Positions 21,099 to 32,436 of a stretch of DNA of 64,000 nt are shown piece after piece. A program made the position numbers and the translations under genes. Each line of letters opens with the position of its first letter. Within the stretch, counting starts at the first letter, position 1. The notes under the pieces were generated by a model. The model saw only the letters and a list, made by a program, of their open reading frames with translations. It did no database searches and was not told the origin of the DNA. Where the stretch lies: assembly GCA_031002005.1 (NCBI GenBank), contig CM061920.1, forward strand, positions 105,149,447-105,213,446, written 5' to 3'. Source of the DNA: Vandiemenella viatica (Eukaryota; Arthropoda; Insecta; Orthoptera; Morabidae).

Positions 21099-22769
21099 CA
21101 CAAATACTTCTTACAATACGTGAAAATACTTAGTTGCCATTTCTTCTCCCCGCTTTTAAAAAAGTTTCTCTAATCTCAGCTGATAAATCATCCACCCTCT
21201 AGCCAACCAGGTTGCCTTCTTCATTTATTTAACAATTCGCCAGTATACGGCGCTATCCGTTCTTCCTAAATCTGAAAACCTAAACTCACTCAATACACTG
21301 CAAGGATTAAAAAAAGGAATATATTTTAAGGGGAGAAAGCTCACTGCCTCACAAGGATGATGAATTACATGGATATTTAAAATGTTTGATGCGTGTTTAA
21401 TTTTGAACAATCTGGAATTATTCCCACTTTAATCCGTTATAAATCCATCGTAAAGGCTACCTTGCGAATGGATGGATTAACTTTTCTCATAGTAACAAAC
21501 TATTACAACGTATAACCTCACGTTGGGGGAAATATTCTGTGAGATACACATCGCGAAACTCTGAAATTACTTTTTGTCTGTAGAAGAAGTTATTAAACTT
21601 TATACTAAACTTTTTTCTGGGGAAGTGTTCCTTAGAACATGTAGTTATCTCCGCTTTTTAACTAAATAAAGTTCTAACTTGATTATCTCTTCCAATAGCT
21701 CCTATGCACGTGAGAAATACAGTAGACATGAATGTTTTCTTTCATTTTTAACATTAGCTACTAAGAGAGGTACATTTCTAAAGTATAAATCCATGCACAA
21801 GATACTGATAGTCTAGGTAGTTGAAATGAAACTAAAACTTTTTAACAGTATCCTCTATCAAAATTAATGTGATTTTACATTGGTATATACATGTGTACTA
21901 TTTTTATGAAATTGCTAAAAAACAATTTATAACGATGGTGTTTACTGTGTACGAAAAGTATTGTTTTGATGTTAATTTTCCAGGCAGATCTGTTACTGGA
22001 GTGTAGATTACAAAAAATTGCATATATTTAAATCAGAAATTACGTTTACTATAGCGTGAATTTAAAATATTTTAATAAATACTTATTTAATATAAAAGAT
22101 CTCTCGCCAGTGGTTTTCCACTATAACTTTGACTTACGTCTACACCAATGGAATCAAAAATTAAATACTTAGATTATTCACTGAGGTATGAGAACCTTGC
22201 ATACTACTTGACACAACCCTTCAAATATTCACTTAATGATGTGCCGGTTTTCTCAGGACTGTGTTATGGTTGATCCAAACGAGACAAAATTAGTTACTAT
22301 ATCTGTTTTCGCAAACTGCGTATGGGTTGGCGTCGTGCATAAAAGAATGAAAAGTATCAATATTTTTCATGGAACAATGCACCAGTTTATTAACTCTTTG
22401 CTTGACAGGACATTATTTTGAAATCTTTGTCCTGTTACTCCTAAGAGTAAGTTAAGAGTAAGCTTAGAGTAAGAGTAATCAAGTTCCAATTCATTGCGTT
22501 CAGTGGTAATTTCGAATACCAGTTCAATATTGATCCTAATTCATGACGTACTCACATCGAGCAATTCATTTCAAAACAGCATAGTCCCCTTCATCCAATA
22601 ATTTACCACCAAAACGGTTACGTGTAAACAATAAAGTCTAATTTCAAAGGCATAAATAGATAAAATTAACGCTCCCGATTTTGGTTAATTTTATCCCATG
22701 TTGGGAGTTATTTTTTTCTCAGGTATATAATAAAAAGTAAGGTAAATTTCGTAAACATAAATATATTTA
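19471..22769. other. AT-rich spacer with two unexplained short frames
   Basis: Mostly AT-rich and featureless. Two minus-strand frames (20232-20441, with FFGFYKVHYFNDSGKRDQG; and 19904-20086, with DKDIKEIRFKTMLKGRRFD) read like real but decayed protein. I could not assign them to a family. An A run of about 28 bases lies at 21066-21093. Confidence 0.35.
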
Positions 22770-22925
22770 AATGACGTTGAAGGGATGCGAACCCTATGGA
22801 CTGATTATACGGTATCGCCAAATGTTCATATCACAATTCGGTGCAGTAAGCGTAGAGTATCGGTCAGGGACATAATCACTGTCTGAGATCGCAGTGTTTA
22901 CGCAATCACTGAGCCACGCCCGCAG
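22770..22925 (-). mobile_element. tRNA-derived SINE fragment
   Basis: Minus strand: GGCGTGGCTCAGTGATTGCG resembles box A, and GGTTCGCATCCCTTC resembles box B, but about 120 bp lie between them instead of the usual 30-40. It may be two heads or an interrupted one. No tail was identified. Confidence 0.35.
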
Positions 22926-25027
22926 GAGTTCAGGAATAAGAAAAAAAATATCAATACTACTTCAACAGATTCCGATTTCAATTACCATTGTTATCGTATC
23001 GATTTCCGTAACAGTATAAGAGTTAACTTAAAAGCCTGACGAAGAAATCTCTGCAGCTGATTATAATTCATACTGCCAGTCTCCATCTTACTTTAAGTCA
23101 TAATTTTGCTTCTCTGAAAGTTGCGGAATTAAGTTATATTAATACGCAAAACTTTTTAAGTGCTTGACCGCATTATCCCCAAAGAAGAATCGCAGCAGTA
23201 GGAAATGACTTTCCGTACTTCCTCAGAGTAGCGATGAAAGGAGAAAAAGAATTGTAACTTTCTTAGGGATTATTTTTCTACGTGCGTTCTAAGCTGCTTG
23301 CCTAATAAAAGGATATACCTAACAGACAACAATCAAAACTTCTTAGTAGATCTAATAATAATTATTTGGTGACACTTCAATGGTAAAGCTTTTAGGTATT
23401 AACATACAAATATTTTAATATAACATACAACCACTTATATATTCCATTGAAATTCTACCTGTAACCGAAAGTGCACGATTTTCAATGGTGTAAATAATAT
23501 GTCGAAATTTTTAGTGCAAAAAATAGGGATTTTAATTTTTCTTTTCAGAAATACTAATGCTAATTAATATGCGTTCTTAAAGTTTGATTGCGCTCTATGA
23601 CTACCGAATACCTTGTGATTTGATGTATCTTCGATAAAGGCCGAAAATGGTGATTATTAGTAATGAGGGATATCTCAAGTTGTAACTATCATCGTTCTGA
23701 ACAGTGGATCAGATATGTAGTGAAATTTACCTCCGTATGGTTTCCGTCGGTTAAGTGATGTGCAGAGTGAAACAGGAACCTAAATCTCTAATAATAACGT
23801 AAACTAGATGGCCCGCGCGAAAATTTCAGGAGTACTTGCACAGCCTATTGGGATCTGCTAACGGCGGCCTACATACAAGACGTCATGCGAGGCAGAATTA
23901 AAATCACCATTTGGTAATCCACCAATCGCCCGTGGTCTACGACGGAACACACGTCTACACGTAAACGTCTTGTATAGATAACGCTAAAAATGAGTTTCAT
24001 TGGATGTTGTGACGTGCGGGTCTGGATGCCTTATTAATTTAAAAAACATGTGAATTTAATTTTTAACCTCAGGTAAAATTTTATTAAAGTTATTTCAATG
24101 GAGAAAGGGATCATAATCAATTAAAATGCATGACATCATGATTCATCAATAAAACCTCCATAACCTGGACATTTATTCAGGTATTTACACATGAAGTGAA
24201 CATATCATTTCTCACAGCACTCAAATATTTACGACATATAAACAAATTGACTAATCAAAAAGACAAAAGCACGTCATTGATTTTGTTATAAACAAGAAGT
24301 TATTTAAATTTATTGCTCCGGCTAAAACTCATTACAGTTCGGCAGACTGAGACTTTTATCTGCGGTTTCCTCGCCAAGGTCGCTATTTGGCGCCTTCGAA
24401 TTTTAGTGCACTTTCATAACGTAGGTGTTTACCGTGAGTCAGCGCAGGGGAAGACACGCCCGCACCTCTGTCTTCACATAAACCACCTCAAGTCACAATT
24501 GTCCCTGTGGACACAAACACTTCTGACTTTGTACGGGTCGCCTCTTGCCGGCTACCCGCTCGCCTCGAGATCTCTCGGTTGCGTCCCCGTTGCCATCATT
24601 CCCGCTCGTTTCCGCGGTTCGGGAGACCCCTGGACGTCCGTTCTGCCAATCCAGTCTCATCTCCGGCTCTGCCATCTCCGGATACGTCCAGACATGAGAG
24701 AAATGTTTAAATAAAATAGTAACTAATTTTGTCATTGCAGGGTCACAGTCAACCTCACACAAACACACAACCTCTCTTCATTCAGGCTCGCCTGATTGGC
24801 CTCGAGTTTAAGTTTTGGGGCACTTCCTTGGCTTTCGTTGATCGTGAGAAAATGCTAACACGCCGTGTCTGCATTTCGCTACAGTCCTTCTGCATAAATC
24901 CAAGCAAATTTTAAATTGTAACGACTGCTGTGAGTGTTGGAGCCACATAAATATCCCGCTCTGAGAGACAGGTTTCTGTTGGGGGCTTCTACTGGGTGAC
25001 ATGTGACGAGGGTCTGTCCTCTTGTTA
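22926..25027. other. spacer, partly GC-richer from 24350
   Basis: AT-rich to about 24300, then a GC-richer stretch (24350-24700) with open frames in several phases and no domain. No repeat ends were recognised. Confidence 0.35.
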
Positions 25028-25380
25028 AGGTGCATTCCCACGATCCCTTGTAGGATAGGCGAGACGGGACGGGACCTCATTAGCCGAAGTGTAGGGACGA
25101 CCGCGGGCCGCAGGTTAGTCCTAGCTTACCTTGCCACCACCTCCGCACCACGTTGCCTAGTGTCGTTTGGCACAGAGCACTTTACAGCAACAGAAGGGGT
25201 GCGCACCGCTGCTGGAAACCGATGGCAACAGCGCACCGCTACACACGCCTGAGATCTTTACCGACTCAGAATGGGCAGCTGCGTCTCGTCTCCGCTAGCA
25301 GAGGCGGCCCTGATCCCATGGCGTCCCGTCCCGTCCCGTCTCGTCTCGCCTCTCCTACAAGGGATCGTGGAAATCCACCT
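25028..25380. mobile_element. MITE with TTA target duplication
   Basis: The 353-bp element begins AGGTGCATTCCCACGATC and ends with the complement GATCGTGGAAATCCACCT. It is flanked on both sides by TTA (25025-25027 and 25381-25383). The inverted arms extend about 50 bp and include CCTTGTAGGATAGGCGAGAC and a GGGAC-type repeat. A 3-bp TTA duplication suggests the PIF/Harbinger superfamily. No coding capacity. Confidence 0.75.
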
Positions 25381-25383
25381 TTA

Positions 25384-26284
25384 GGGGCACAATGCCCCGC
25401 TGGTCTTCCTGGAAGCTGGCTGAGTTTCTATGACAGCCGGGCCACCCGTGTGAAGGCAGTTTTTGCAGGCTTAAACAATAATTACTATCTGCTGCATAAC
25501 CACACTAAACAAATAATGTAATAGTAATGTATCATTCTATTACAATTACCAACACTAATTAATTACTATTATATGCCATAGTTCCTTCCAGAGGTGATGT
25601 TCAAATAATCAATGAATTTTCATTACTTATTCTTGACTGGTCTATAACCGCGTTTGTGCCTCTGTGGTCTGATGCACCACACAATGGATCGGGATGGTAT
25701 AACAGGAACGGTTACAAACCCAGGTCCCCGCGTACCGACCATCCAGATGGCGATTTCTGGGAGTTTTTACTCAGTAATCAAGGTAATTGCGGAGAAAGTG
25801 CCCATTCTCCGCTTCATAAACTACTCATGCCACAAAAATTATACTTATCACTTACAGAACATAGTTGCGTGTTTCACGGACAGATGGCAATACTTCAGTT
25901 TCCCCATTAGTACAAGTACGACCTGGCAGTTGATATAAAATGATTGGCGTCGTCAAGGGAATACGGCTGTACAATCAAAGTTCCAAAGTGGAATATGACA
26001 ACGATCAGTAAAAGTGGACAAAGGCAGCTGACCCAAAAATGTTGAGAAAAGATGGCGAAGTAGAAGGTTCTTGATCTGCCAGTAAAACGCCGTGAGTTTT
26101 ATAATTGATTTCGTATTCACTTGCCACTTACAGTCATATTATCCATTCATTTATGATATACATTATATCAATATTAACATCGAAAATTGTAAATGAATTA
26201 TAAATTAACAAGTAATTATTATGTTTCAACCTAGGGGAAAGAGCATTCCTTGGCTCCAGGCGTATTCAGTGAATTAATTACTGT
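25384..26284. other. spacer, nothing recognised
   Basis: Mixed composition with overlapping short frames between 25653 and 25938, but no recognised motif and no repeat ends. Confidence 0.4.
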
Positions 26285-26730
26285 TTGTTACATACGAGAG
26301 TGGAGTCGTCGGCAGTTACTGTCTGGCTTATTATGCGTAGGCAGTTGTTCGGCGTAACGCTCGTTGCGTGGCCCAATTCGTCAGCGATGATCAATTTGTA
26401 CGACCCACCCGTCATAGCGGACATTTGCGAAATTGTATTTTCGTTGCGTCATTTGCGCTACGGGCATGAATTATTATTACTGTGGATTAAAACCGTAACG
26501 CCAGCGGACGCTGCCGTGGCGCTGTCGGCTATACTAATTACCTGCAGAATGAACAGCCGCGGGACGTCAACTCTCTCCGGACCCCGCGAGCCCGGCGCAG
26601 GTCAGCCCTGCAAGTGGAAGCGGTCGCCTAGTGTGCATACAGCAAGTTACCTTCACGCTCAACCTACCATGTCTCCGGCACAATCTCCAGCAATTGGTAA
26701 AATCCATCCGTACCGATTTCTTTCCGTGTA
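26285..26730. other. GC-richer island, possible conserved non-coding DNA
   Basis: A sharply delimited stretch with balanced composition inside AT-rich DNA. It contains CpG-rich words, a TGTGGATTA site (a GGATTA/Otx-like core) and TAATTACCTGCAG. The open frame across it (148 codons) lacks any domain and looks incidental. There are no transposon ends. Regulatory function is inference. Confidence 0.25.
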
Positions 26731-26835
26731 ATTTGTTCTTGTAATATTGAAAAATATATCTCATTTGGCGCAGACTTACGAGTACATATCATTGACACCA
26801 ATTTACCAGTTGAATGTTTAATTATTCCTGAGGAG

Positions 26836-27320
26836 CTCTAACAAAGCGGTTCCCAAAGTTTTTCTTACCGCACTCCCCTTCCGTCGAAAGAAAAATTCCA
26901 ATTACCCCCACCACAATTTTATTATAAAAAAGGTATAAATCAATTATGAAATCAAATGTTTTTTTACTTTCTTGTAAAAAAAAAATTTTTAAAATTTTTC
27001 TGAAAAAAAATTTAAATTTACTGAAAACATGTTACATAAAAAAAAACTCAAATGGTCTGATGAACTTGAATTTCCTAATCTCGGTTGGATATTAGAAAGT
27101 GCAGGACGTAAATCACTGGCATTTTCGAGTATACTTTGGTACTTTGTTTTTATAGTTAATATAGTCACAGCGTTTGCCGTGATATGGTAGGGTACATTTT
27201 GTAATAGTTGACACGAAACATTCATTTATCCATTTTATTAAAATCGGATTTGGCAGCAGAATCATTTTTTGTTTCTAAAGCTTGTTGTTGAAGTACTACG
27301 TTGAGTAATTGCGGGGCGGT
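26836..27320 (-). pseudogene. hAT transposase C-terminus and terminal end
   Basis: The minus-strand reading near 27225-27090 includes VTILTIKTKYQSILENASD and DLRPALSNIQPRLGN. This is the typical extreme C-terminus of ZBED5/SCAND3-like hAT transposases (IKTKYR..L..E.DLR.ALS.I.PR). Upstream, KSDFNKMDK belongs to the same region, but the 'YLCE..FS' dimerisation part is missing. The plus-strand CAAAGCGGTTCCCAAAG at about 26839 matches a hAT-type terminal repeat. Only the last part of the transposon remains. Confidence 0.65.
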
Positions 27321-27421
27321 GCCTATACTGACAATCACGTCAGAGACGAAACACGGTTAGAATAAAGGTTTTCAGCTCTAGGAGACAGTGAAGGAGACAT
27401 AGTACGTCCTACGATGTACAG

Positions 27422-28447
27422 CAAGGGTGCACAACCAATTTTGGATGGACCACAATTTCGATTCTATGTTAGCCTGCGGATCACAATTTCGATTCTAAGT
27501 TGGCCTGCGGGCCACAATTTCAATTCTAAGTTAGCCTGTGGGTCACAATTTCGATTCTATGTTAGTTTATGGGACACGATTTCGATTCTAAATTAGCTTT
27601 TGGGCCACAATTTCAATTCTAAGTTAGCATGTGTGCCACAATTTTGATTCTATGTTACCCTATTGGACACGATTTCGATTCTATGTTAGTTTATGGGACA
27701 CGATTTCGATTCTAAGTTAGCCTGCGGGCCACAGTTTCTATTCTAAGTTAGGCTGCGTGACACAGTTTCTATTCTAAGTTAGCATGCGGGCCACAATTTC
27801 GATTCTAAGTTGGCCTGCAATCCACAATTCCAATTCTATGTTAGCTTATAGAGCACCATTTCGATTCTAAATTAGCCTGCGGGCCACAATTTCAATTCTA
27901 TGTTAGCCTGTGTGCCACAATTTTGATTCTATGTTAGCCTATAGGACACGATTTCGATTCTAAGTTAGCCAACGGGCCACAATTTCGATTCTAAGTTGGC
28001 CTGCGGGCCACAGTTTCTATTCTAAGTTAGCCTATGGTCCACAATTTCGATTCTAAGTTAGCCTGCGGACAGCAATTTCGATTCTATGTTAGCCTATAGG
28101 ACACGATTTCGATTCTAAGTTAGCCTGCGAGACACAATTTCATTTCTAAGTTAGCCTTCGGGCCACAGTTTCTATTCTAAGTTAGCCTGAGGTCTACAAT
28201 TTCGATTTTAAGTTAGTCTGCGGGTCACAATTTCGATTCTAATTTGGCCTGCGGGCCACATATTACTTGCTTATAGTTAGAATGCATATTTAAGTATAAC
28301 AAAGATATAAGTAGTACAGTTTAATTACCATCAAAATGTAAAAACCATCAATGATACCTTTGAAGAGGTTTTTTAGCTAGCATATTCTAGATCGTTGCTA
28401 TTGGCAGACAAAATCGTGGCCCGCGGGCCTGCGGTTGGACAGCCTTG
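27422..28447. mobile_element. hAT-type MITE carrying a minisatellite
   Basis: The ends are CAAGGGTGCACAACC (27422) and, inverted, CAAGGCTGTCCAACC (to 28447), as in many hAT elements. The flanking 8-bp direct repeats are ATGTACAG (27414-27421) and ATGTAGAG (28448-28455), one mismatch, as expected for hAT. Length is 1026 bp, of which about 820 bp is a 31-bp tandem array. No coding sequence. Confidence 0.85.
27443..28260. repeat. 31-bp tandem array, about 26 copies
   Basis: The unit is GTTAGCCTGCGGGCCACAAT followed by TTCGATTCTAA, strictly 31 bp with no length change that I could see. Variant units (ACAGTTTCTATTCT, ACAATTTTGATTCT, AGGACACGATTTC) recur in similar order, hinting at a longer composite repeat. 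The core GCCTGCGGGCCAC is also present, inverted, at the right end of the host MITE (about 28416-28433). Confidence 0.95.
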
Positions 28448-28455
28448 ATGTAGAG

Positions 28456-30531
28456 CTACTGTAACGTCCATGTGGGCGGCGAAGCCACCTCCCAACCCAC
28501 GTCCCCTTGACATGTCTTCGCAACTCCCAGGGGGAGGGACGCCCCAACCCCTCTAGTTTTGGAATATATGCTCTACTCACTAAACGTATAAGATTTTTCA
28601 GGAACATTGGTTTACTGTGACTAAATCTTCTCCAACAAAGGAGGTAACATGTGTTTCCTTCATTTTTAAGAGATATTATGAACTCCGAGTTGATAGTTTA
28701 ATGGATGCACAGGTTGTCAAATGAAGATAATTTCAGTCAGCAAATGGTTATGTAGATAAAGGAGATTTTAGAATGAAGGAAGAACATTAAAATGTACCAT
28801 TAAAGTTTGTTAACCTGTCATAATTTAGTCCGGAAAATCTAATTCTACATGGAGAGAACAGAATTCTCCCCTGAGTCCCTCCAAAGACTTCTTGACAGTC
28901 GGCCAGGCAACCTCAAACCGCAAGCGAGGTCACCATTGAAAGAACACTTTCGGGCATAAGAGAGTAGTAGATTGTTCTGATAAAGAATTTCAGATCACTG
29001 CCAGTAACTGCAGAGCAAGTAGAAGAGGCAGTACCAGCAAAGCATTAACACACTATGTTGTTTCGTCACAGATATCAGGTTCCCATGAAGCGGAATAGAA
29101 TAGAAACCACTGTCCCGAGAGAATACAGTTAAGTTAAAGCATAAATTATTCGTTTAATAGCCATTAACAGAAATAGTTGCCTTAGGAGATGTCTACCCGC
29201 GTCTCATAGACGTGTAGACGCAAAGCAGCCTCGTTTTATCAGTATTTAAACGTATCCGCAAGAGAACGGACCGTTTGATATAAATATCCAAATTACAGAT
29301 AAAAGAAATGATAAGATGTCCAAAACATCTTGTAATAGTCAGTTCTCTTTTAGTATTAACAAAAACATTAAAAACAAGAACGGAGTGAAATTATTACTAA
29401 CAAACAAAAATAAAAGTTGGAATGACAAAAATTCTACAAAAATCGAAATTTGAATTCAGAAGTAATGATAAAATATCAATATTCTAATAATCCACACACA
29501 AAAAATAATAATCAATAGTGAAAATGAAGTATACATTCTGGTATCAACGTAATACAACAGCAACTGACTGCGGCATCTCTAATTATTTATTCACCGAAGT
29601 TGGCCTTCAAGTAGAAGATACAAAATATTTTCCATGAGTTAACTTCTGTGGTCCGATGGAAAAACTGTAGATAATCATTGCGCAGCAGGTGGTATATATT
29701 TCAATAGTTACTCCGCTTTTACGTAGAAAATAATCGTGGATACAGAAATTTAATATTGGTGAAAGAACATACGAATAAAAGTAATTGATATGCGGCACGC
29801 AGTTAGAAAGAGAAAATCGTTTCAAACGGTAACTTTTGCTTGATTACATAATCAAATATAGGGATATATATTTACAAAAATCGTTGCTGCAATGCCGGAA
29901 ATCGTTTCAAGCGTGTGTGTGTCCCTTAATTTTAGAGTATTGGCTTCTGTGGCGAGGGAAAGTAGAGATGCTGGATGTTACACTGCCTGCAACGTCTATT
30001 CATATTCTGTTCGATTAACTTGCATTTTAAATAAGACAAATGTTTGAAAAGGTTTGTTCGGTAAGTATTCCAAATCGATATGAATTTCTCTTTCATTTAA
30101 GCAGCTTAAAATTATAAATGCCATAATTAAAGTCGTTTACGTTAATTTAGGTTGTATATGCAGGCCACCTAACATTCTGAAATTTTCATACTGCCACAAG
30201 TCTTTTGATATCTATCAAGATTGTCTACCGACAAATTTAGTGACAGTTAATGCATCCTCATGGTGGTATTTTTATTCATTTTAAAAACCCCTACTCCGTT
30301 TATGGTCAGTACTGATTTTGCCTCCTACATTTTAGTTCCTTCCTGAGTCTTTATTCTGGAATTTCTAGTACTCACACCGTAAGAAATTCAACACAGAGAG
30401 AATAATTTGAATACGACACTACTTCTGTTCTTTAGATATTAATCCTCTTAGGTCTTCATTAAATAATCAGTAAATCTAAATTGAAGGTCCTTTATCATTC
30501 CGCCTCAGTTATATACATCCATATATTTTCT
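28456..30531. other. AT-rich spacer
   Basis: No coding, tRNA-like or repeat-end signals were recognised. A short imperfect palindrome (CTACCCGCGTCTCATAGACG) lies near 29192. Confidence 0.45.
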
Positions 30532-30745
30532 CCTTATTGCTTTGCGCCTCGTCGACGCGAAGGTCATTAGAGGTGGGATGGACAGAGGACAAGGAACGGG
30601 AAGGAATTAGGCCATGGTCTTTTGAAGGAAGTATCCCGGAATTCCCCTAGAGTAATATGGGGAAACCATGGAAAACCCAAATCTGGAAGCTTGGACGGGG
30701 ATTCGAACATGCTTCCTCTTGAATGCGAGGCCAGAGCGCCTCAGT
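30532..30745 (-). mobile_element. SINE family A copy (reverse), near complete
   Basis: Minus strand: a box B-like GTTCGAATCCCCGTCC, then the 'CCAGATTTGGGTTTTCCATG'-type body, 'CATGGTTTCCCCATA', 'AAAAGACCATGGCC', and the 3' part ending in 'ACCTTCGCGTCGACGAGGCG' and an A-rich tail. It is among the better preserved family members here. Confidence 0.8.
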
Positions 30746-30899
30746 TATAAAATTATTATCAAATTATCCATATCATTAAAAGGTCCAATATCCATACGTA
30801 AGCGTGAATCAGCAAATTAATTTCGTGGTTCCAATTGCTTTATTACGCTTATTGATAACGTGTATGGGGTTTATGTAAGAAAGAAAAAGAACTGAAAGT

Positions 30900-31500
30900 A
30901 AACTGTTCGTTGCTATTAACAGACTATGCGTTTCGTATGCGAGATTCTAAATTACGAGCATTACACTTTACGTCCTGCAAGAACACGATGTTGGAAACAG
31001 CTTTTAATAATTGATGGCAATTTCAGTTATTTCTAGGTTTATATCCGTTTAATGTTCGTCGCGTTCTGTATAAAAACTCATTGACAGCTGGCCGTTAGAA
31101 TGCCGTTCTGCCGTGGTCGTAAAACTTTGCTCATCTATATGGAAATGTTCGCTGTATGTCGGATTGTTAACGTTCGTTAATGTCTGTATTACTATGCATG
31201 GCTCCGTAATAACCTCTTTTGCCAGTCGCAATTCTTCTTATGCCGACTCAACTTCTGCCGTTAGGGCGATTAATTAAGATTCAATTGCGGGCCACGAAGT
31301 TTAATGCGGATCTGCCGGTCTAAATATGTGTAAATCCACTCGGGTTCACTTTTTTCTCGGCTGAATGAGATTATCTCAGAATATCACAAAGTTTAGGAGT
31401 TTTAACTTTAGTTTCCATATCCTCAAGTTACATGATTCGCAGTAATATCTGGCGCCAAGGACTGTGTAAAATACTGAACTAAAGATTCAGTATGTATTTT
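30900..31500. other. non-coding island, possible regulatory sequence
   Basis: No frame or repeat ends. Composition is more balanced than the flanks, with words such as GCGATTAATTAAGATTCAAT and CATTGACAGCTGGCCG containing TAAT and CAGCTG cores. It could be a conserved enhancer; nothing in the sequence alone proves that. Confidence 0.2.
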
Positions 31501-31955
31501 AGCAATTTGTAGAGCGAAAGATAGGCATTATAATCGCTTTGGCGATCCTGGTATTAATTAGATCTATTAAAAATCTAGTTGTATTTGTGATTAACGACAA
31601 AACATAAAATATTTTACAGCCGACCTGTAAAACGTTAATTTGGCGTTAGATTGTTTATGTATTCGAATCTAGTGTTTTAAATATGAGAAAAGTTATTTTC
31701 TCCTAGTAATAACAACATATATTTGTTAAAAGAACTGTATTTTCACAACAGTGCTATGTAAATTAAAATACTTGAAAGTAGTAGAGTGCTACTGTAACAA
31801 TATGGGGACTTTCTTAACGCACCTGAAGTGGATAATGTTTACAAATATGAATTCTCAAAATATTATCCTATTTGACAAAAGGAAATTTAGGAATTAGTTA
31901 TTCTATATTTCCACTATCTACTTTAATCCTTTCTACACCAAAACTGCTTGGTATA

Positions 31956-32400
31956 TGTTCAGTCTGCCAGTAAAGGCCCCTGCCAGGCAGACCTCACACA
32001 CAACGCGCCTGCACGCCGGGATACATATACGACTCCAAACAGGCGCAGAGACATCAAAACAAACCAGGAAAACAAATAGAATCATCTAGAAGCTAAGTGG
32101 GACTATTTCTTACAGAGGTCGCCGTACTACCACACAACGGAATTCCTGCGCCAGGCCGCCTATATAAGCGTAGCCGGCCGCTCCACCGCCAGTTCCAGCC
32201 TGACCGCTGAACCAGCGTCAACTACAGAAGACCACCGGAAGTTCGCGAGAAGTAGAAGCCGTCACTCTACCCCGGATCAGGACCAGGCTGAAATTCTCGA
32301 CGGTCTTCTGATAACTGTACCCACATTTGTTTATAGTTTACCTGTTGTATTGTGTACCGAGTAATAAACTTCAAGGAACCGTTAAGTGTAGTTCACTTCA
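31956..32400 (+). repeat. 5' LTR
   Basis: 445 bp, begins TGTTCAG and ends CTTCA (TG...CA), identical to 36799-37243 in a base-by-base comparison. It holds a TATA box and a polyadenylation signal. Confidence 0.97.
32161..32167 (+). promoter_or_regulatory. TATA box in 5' LTR
   Basis: TATATAA lies 206 bp into the LTR, a plausible Pol II core promoter for the genomic transcript. An AATAAA signal follows at 32363-32368. In the 3' LTR the same signals are at 37004-37010 and 37206-37211. Confidence 0.7.
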
Positions 32401-32401
32401 G

Positions 32402-32419
32402 TGGCGACAAGGTTGGGAT
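32402..32419 (+). promoter_or_regulatory. primer binding site candidate
   Basis: TGGCGACAAGGTTGGGAT starts one base after the LTR. The leading TGG is the complement of the CCA end of a tRNA, as expected for minus-strand priming. I could not decide which tRNA is used. Confidence 0.6.
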
Positions 32420-32436
32420 AAGAACTCTCGACCATC

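Noticed and set aside
24313..25521. Overlapping frames of 60-133 codons as a host gene
   Set aside because: All three phases are open in places, none has a domain, and part overlaps the TTA-flanked MITE.
27443..28260. CRISPR-like array
   Set aside because: The 31-bp units are contiguous with no unique spacers and lie in a eukaryotic transposon; it is a minisatellite.
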